A stretch of 15,444 nt of DNA from Akkermansiaceae bacterium UBA5020 (GTDB taxonomy: Bacteria > Verrucomicrobiota > Verrucomicrobiia > Verrucomicrobiales > DEV007). The stretch covers positions 12,543-27,986 of the forward strand of contig DGXY01000060.1 in the NCBI GenBank assembly GCA_002396885.1, read 5' to 3'. This document shows positions 13,159 through 15,444 of the stretch, one piece after another (position 1 is the first letter of the stretch; the number at the start of each line of letters is the position of its first letter). A program made the translations under genes and the position numbers. A model generated the notes under the pieces. That model did not search any database, was not told where the DNA came from, and saw nothing but the letters and a program-made list of their open reading frames with translations.

Positions 13159-14106
13159 ATGTCGAAACCCCTCATCGCCATCACCATGGGCGACCCCGCC
13201 GGGGTCGGACCCGAAGTCTGCCTGCAACTTCTCGCCAACACAGAGGTGCGCGAGTTTGCCACTCCCGTGATCTACGGAGACCTCGCCATCCTGCGCCGCT
13301 GCGCGGACAAAACCGGATTACCCGCGCCACAACCCTCTGCGGTCCGCGACCTGCCCCTCTTTGATGACACCGGCTTCGAACCCGGGGTGGTGAGCGCAAA
13401 AACCGGCGCGGCTGGATACGCCTACGTGCTCGCGAGCATCGAGGCGGCGATGGCCGGTGAAGTCGCCGCCGTCGCCACCGCTCCGCTCAACAAGGAAGCG
13501 CTCCGCGCCGCCGGCGTTTCCTATCCAGGCCACACCGAGATCTTCGCCGACAAGACCGGGGCGACGCGGGCCTGCATGTTTCAATACAGCGAGGAGGTGC
13601 GCGCGAGCTTCGTCACGGTGCACTGCGGCTATCACGAGGTGCCCGCGTTGATGACCATCGAACGCATCCTCGACGTGATCGAACTCACCGCCGACGCGAT
13701 GCGCCGCATCCGTGGCGAAGAACCCGTGATCGGTGTGTTAGGGCTCAACCCCCATGCCGGAGAGCACGGACTCTTCGGCAACCGCGAGGAGGAAACCCTG
13801 ATCGAACCCGCGATGGAACTCGCACGGCAACGCGGCATCCTCGTCGAGGGACCAATCCCGCCCGACACCGCCTTTCTCCCCGATCGGCGGCGACGCACCG
13901 GAGCCTTCATCTGTATGTATCACGACCAAGGCCACATCCCGCTGAAGGCGCTCGCCTTCGACACGGCGGTGAACACGACCCTCGGCCTGCCCATCATCCG
14001 CACCAGTGTCGACCACGGCACCGCCTGCGACATAGCCTGGCAGGGCAAGGCCAAAGGCAGCAGCCTCGTCGAGGCGGTGCGGCTCGCAGCACAATTGGCA
14101 AAGTGA
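13159..14106 (+). CDS. pdxA: 4-hydroxythreonine-4-phosphate dehydrogenase PdxA
   Basis: NAD-dependent, metal-requiring enzyme of pyridoxal phosphate synthesis (the DXP-dependent route) that oxidises 4-phosphohydroxy-L-threonine with loss of CO2. The ATG at 13159 gives 315 aa starting MSKPLIAITMGDPAGVGPEV; the frame is open upstream but that part is the shadow of ispH and a gap. Motifs are TAPLNKEAL (107-115), YPGHTE (122-127), VHCGYHEVP with His155, LNPHAGE with His199 and YHDQGH with His255 (the three metal ligands), and VNTTLGLPIIRTSVDHGTA. In DIAWQGKAKG a Trp replaces the usual Gly. Close relatives act on 4-phospho-D-threonate, so the substrate is probable rather than certain. The 202-bp gap before it holds no convincing gene or promoter, only a GCGCAA/TTGCGC inverted repeat at 13059-13081. 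Confidence 0.92.
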   Translation: MSKPLIAITMGDPAGVGPEVCLQLLANTEVREFATPVIYGDLAILRRCADKTGLPAPQPSAVRDLPLFDDTGFEPGVVSAKTGAAGYAYVLASIEAAMAGEVAAVATAPLNKEALRAAGVSYPGHTEIFADKTGATRACMFQYSEEVRASFVTVHCGYHEVPALMTIERILDVIELTADAMRRIRGEEPVIGVLGLNPHAGEHGLFGNREEETLIEPAMELARQRGILVEGPIPPDTAFLPDRRRRTGAFICMYHDQGHIPLKALAFDTAVNTTLGLPIIRTSVDHGTACDIAWQGKAKGSSLVEAVRLAAQLAK

Positions 14107-14130
14107 TATTCTCCCTCATATCTTTCCGTG

Positions 14131-15393
14131 ATGACACGACCCCTTCTTCTCTCCGCGATCGTCCTGCTCACCATGCCCGCCACCGCCGACACGACCTCCG
14201 AACGCGTTGCCGCCGTCACGAAGACGCCCGGCCTCGTCGCCTTTTGGGACTTTGTCAGGCGTGAGGATGGTTGTGAAAAGCGTTTCCTCGCCCACGTTCC
14301 CGATGGCGCCACCAACGACTATCCCCTCGACGCCGCGAACTACATCAAGGACTACTGGGGCGGCGGCCCCACAGCCACCTACGCCGACTTCCCCCTGATG
14401 GGACGTGGTCCCTTCGGCGAAGCGATCCGCATCCGCGCCGAGGAGAATCCCGACTTCCGACCCTTCCTCTACGTGCCGCGCGCGCGCCTGCACGACTCGC
14501 CGCTCGACATCAAAGGGGCGGGCAAGTCCGTCACCGTCGTCGTCTGGGCGATCCGCGAGAGCGGCAACCACGCCCTCGCCGGCATCTGGCACGAAGGCAC
14601 GGACTTGAAACAGAAGGAGACAAGCGCCATCCAAAAGATAGAACGCGGCCAACGCCAATACGCCCTTTTCGCCGGACTCAACAAGGAAGGCTCGGCCTGT
14701 GGTCACGTCTCGGAGAACGGGGCGAGTTCCTTTTTGAACCGCTACGCCCTCCACAAATGCAATTCCGTCGGCACCTCGCCTAAGGTCCCGTGGGACGCGC
14801 CGGCCGACATGCTCGACGCGTCGTGGCAGTGTTTCGCGATGACCTTCGATCACGGCACCGATGAACTCACCGGCTGGCTCAACGGCAAGGCGGGCGAGCG
14901 TTGGCTCGAAAATCCGAAAGACGACCGTCTCATCTCCTCGGCCTACAATGCCTGGAAACAAGGCCATTTCCACCGCGAACCGGGCATGCAGGAGGGTGAG
15001 GATCCCGCCTTTCCCCAGGATCAATTTTACAACCCGCCCGAAGACGAGGCCTTGTCCGTGACGGTCGTGAGCGAAACTCCGGAGGAACACGTCGAACTCC
15101 GCGAATACCGCTACACGAAGGTGAAGGTCGTGAAGCGCGGCGAGACCGAGACCCGCGACCTCGTCGCCCTGAAGCTGAATCCCTGGTGGTATCCGCACGA
15201 TCTCTACACCCCCGTCAACGACGGCAGTGGAGGCCCCTTCACGATCGGGCGCGTCATCCACAGCTCCCGCGGCGTCGGTTTCACCGGCTGGATCGGAGGG
15301 GTTGCCGTGTTTGATCGGGCACTGACGGCGGAGGAGCTGACAGCGATGACAGAGGTGGGAAAGACGCCGGCGAGCCTGACAAAACAACCGTGA
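14131..15393 (+). CDS. Secreted LamG/jelly-roll-type protein
   Basis: A 420-residue protein with a cleavable signal peptide (about residues 1-19, ending PATA). A GTG nine-tenths of a turn earlier (14128) is an alternative start. The body reads as one concanavalin-A-like LamG fold: GLVAFWDF near 34-41, AGKSVTVVVWAIRESGNHALAGIWHEG in the middle, ASWQCFAMTFDHGTDELTGWLNGK, and the typical closing strand GWIGGVAVFDRALTAEEL. Long inserts, including a charged segment with many E and K around residues 285-345, separate the strands. No catalytic motif, dockerin, or sorting tag is seen. Such proteins in Verrucomicrobiota and Planctomycetota are commonly carbohydrate-binding or surface proteins of unknown target. 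It starts 24 bp after pdxA and may be co-transcribed, though the functions are unrelated. Confidence 0.8.
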   Translation: MTRPLLLSAIVLLTMPATADTTSERVAAVTKTPGLVAFWDFVRREDGCEKRFLAHVPDGATNDYPLDAANYIKDYWGGGPTATYADFPLMGRGPFGEAIRIRAEENPDFRPFLYVPRARLHDSPLDIKGAGKSVTVVVWAIRESGNHALAGIWHEGTDLKQKETSAIQKIERGQRQYALFAGLNKEGSACGHVSENGASSFLNRYALHKCNSVGTSPKVPWDAPADMLDASWQCFAMTFDHGTDELTGWLNGKAGERWLENPKDDRLISSAYNAWKQGHFHREPGMQEGEDPAFPQDQFYNPPEDEALSVTVVSETPEEHVELREYRYTKVKVVKRGETETRDLVALKLNPWWYPHDLYTPVNDGSGGPFTIGRVIHSSRGVGFTGWIGGVAVFDRALTAEELTAMTEVGKTPASLTKQP

Positions 15394-15444
15394 CGTCTCA
15401 CTCTTAACTGAGAAATGGAGGCCCACGGAATTCAGGCATGTAGT
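15394..15444. other. Window end, no supported gene
   Basis: Fifty-one bases after the LamG gene. An ATG at 15415 opens a frame that runs off the end after ten codons (MEAHGIQACS). This is too short to call a gene and no Shine-Dalgarno precedes it. Confidence 0.5.

Noticed and set aside
14116..15426. 436-codon open frame antisense to the LamG gene
   Set aside because: The plus-strand frame has a signal peptide and LamG-type strands; the antisense frame has no recognisable domain.

Overview
This 15.4 kb window is GC-rich chromosomal DNA, most likely from the phylum Verrucomicrobiota (Verrucomicrobiae-like). The indications are a DksA/TraR-type protein with a long Lys/Ala/Pro tail, a Tat-exported Gfo/Idh/MocA oxidoreductase, a stand-alone LamG-type secreted protein, a long-form IspH, and few recognisable Shine-Dalgarno sequences. 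This placement is inferred from gene content and style, not from a marker tree. I saw no insertion sequence, phage, tRNA, rRNA or CRISPR array.

Layout. (1) Positions 1-1800, minus strand: an HU/IHF-type DNA-binding protein, and downstream of it a DksA/TraR-family protein carrying a ~280-residue histone-H1-like tail. (2) Positions 1800-9164, plus strand: MutY, separated from HU by a divergent region holding two GGGA-N3-TCCC dyads. A probable promoter then precedes a compact run of seven genes: two paralogous membrane-anchored coiled-coil proteins sharing one C-terminal beta-rich domain, a 61-aa lipoprotein, a cyclic-nucleotide-binding-fold protein with no DNA-binding domain, a DUF3307 membrane protein, a C-terminal processing protease (S41) and TsaD. 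(3) Positions 9165-10773: a Tat-exported Gfo/Idh/MocA oxidoreductase with its own probable promoter and a clear intrinsic terminator. (4) Positions 10774-11017: AT-rich non-coding DNA that, on the minus strand, has the layout of a small RNA gene (TTGACA-type -35 element, 5' hairpin, strong hairpin plus T-run). (5) Positions 11018-15393, plus strand: an L,D-transpeptidase lipoprotein, IspH, PdxA and a secreted LamG-type protein.

Functional themes are nucleoid and transcription control (HU, DksA-like), DNA repair (MutY), envelope and periplasm (coiled-coil pair, lipoproteins, S41 protease, L,D-transpeptidase), tRNA t6A synthesis (TsaD), isoprenoid precursor synthesis (IspH) and vitamin B6 synthesis (PdxA). 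Nothing proves a wholly new system. The best candidates for undescribed biology are the coiled-coil/beta-domain paralogue pair with its PDPFG-repeat tail and partner lipoprotein, the minus-strand small-RNA candidate, and the H1-tailed DksA-like protein with a degenerate zinc site. Many long ORFs antisense to the real genes are open only because of GC-rich codon use and were left out.
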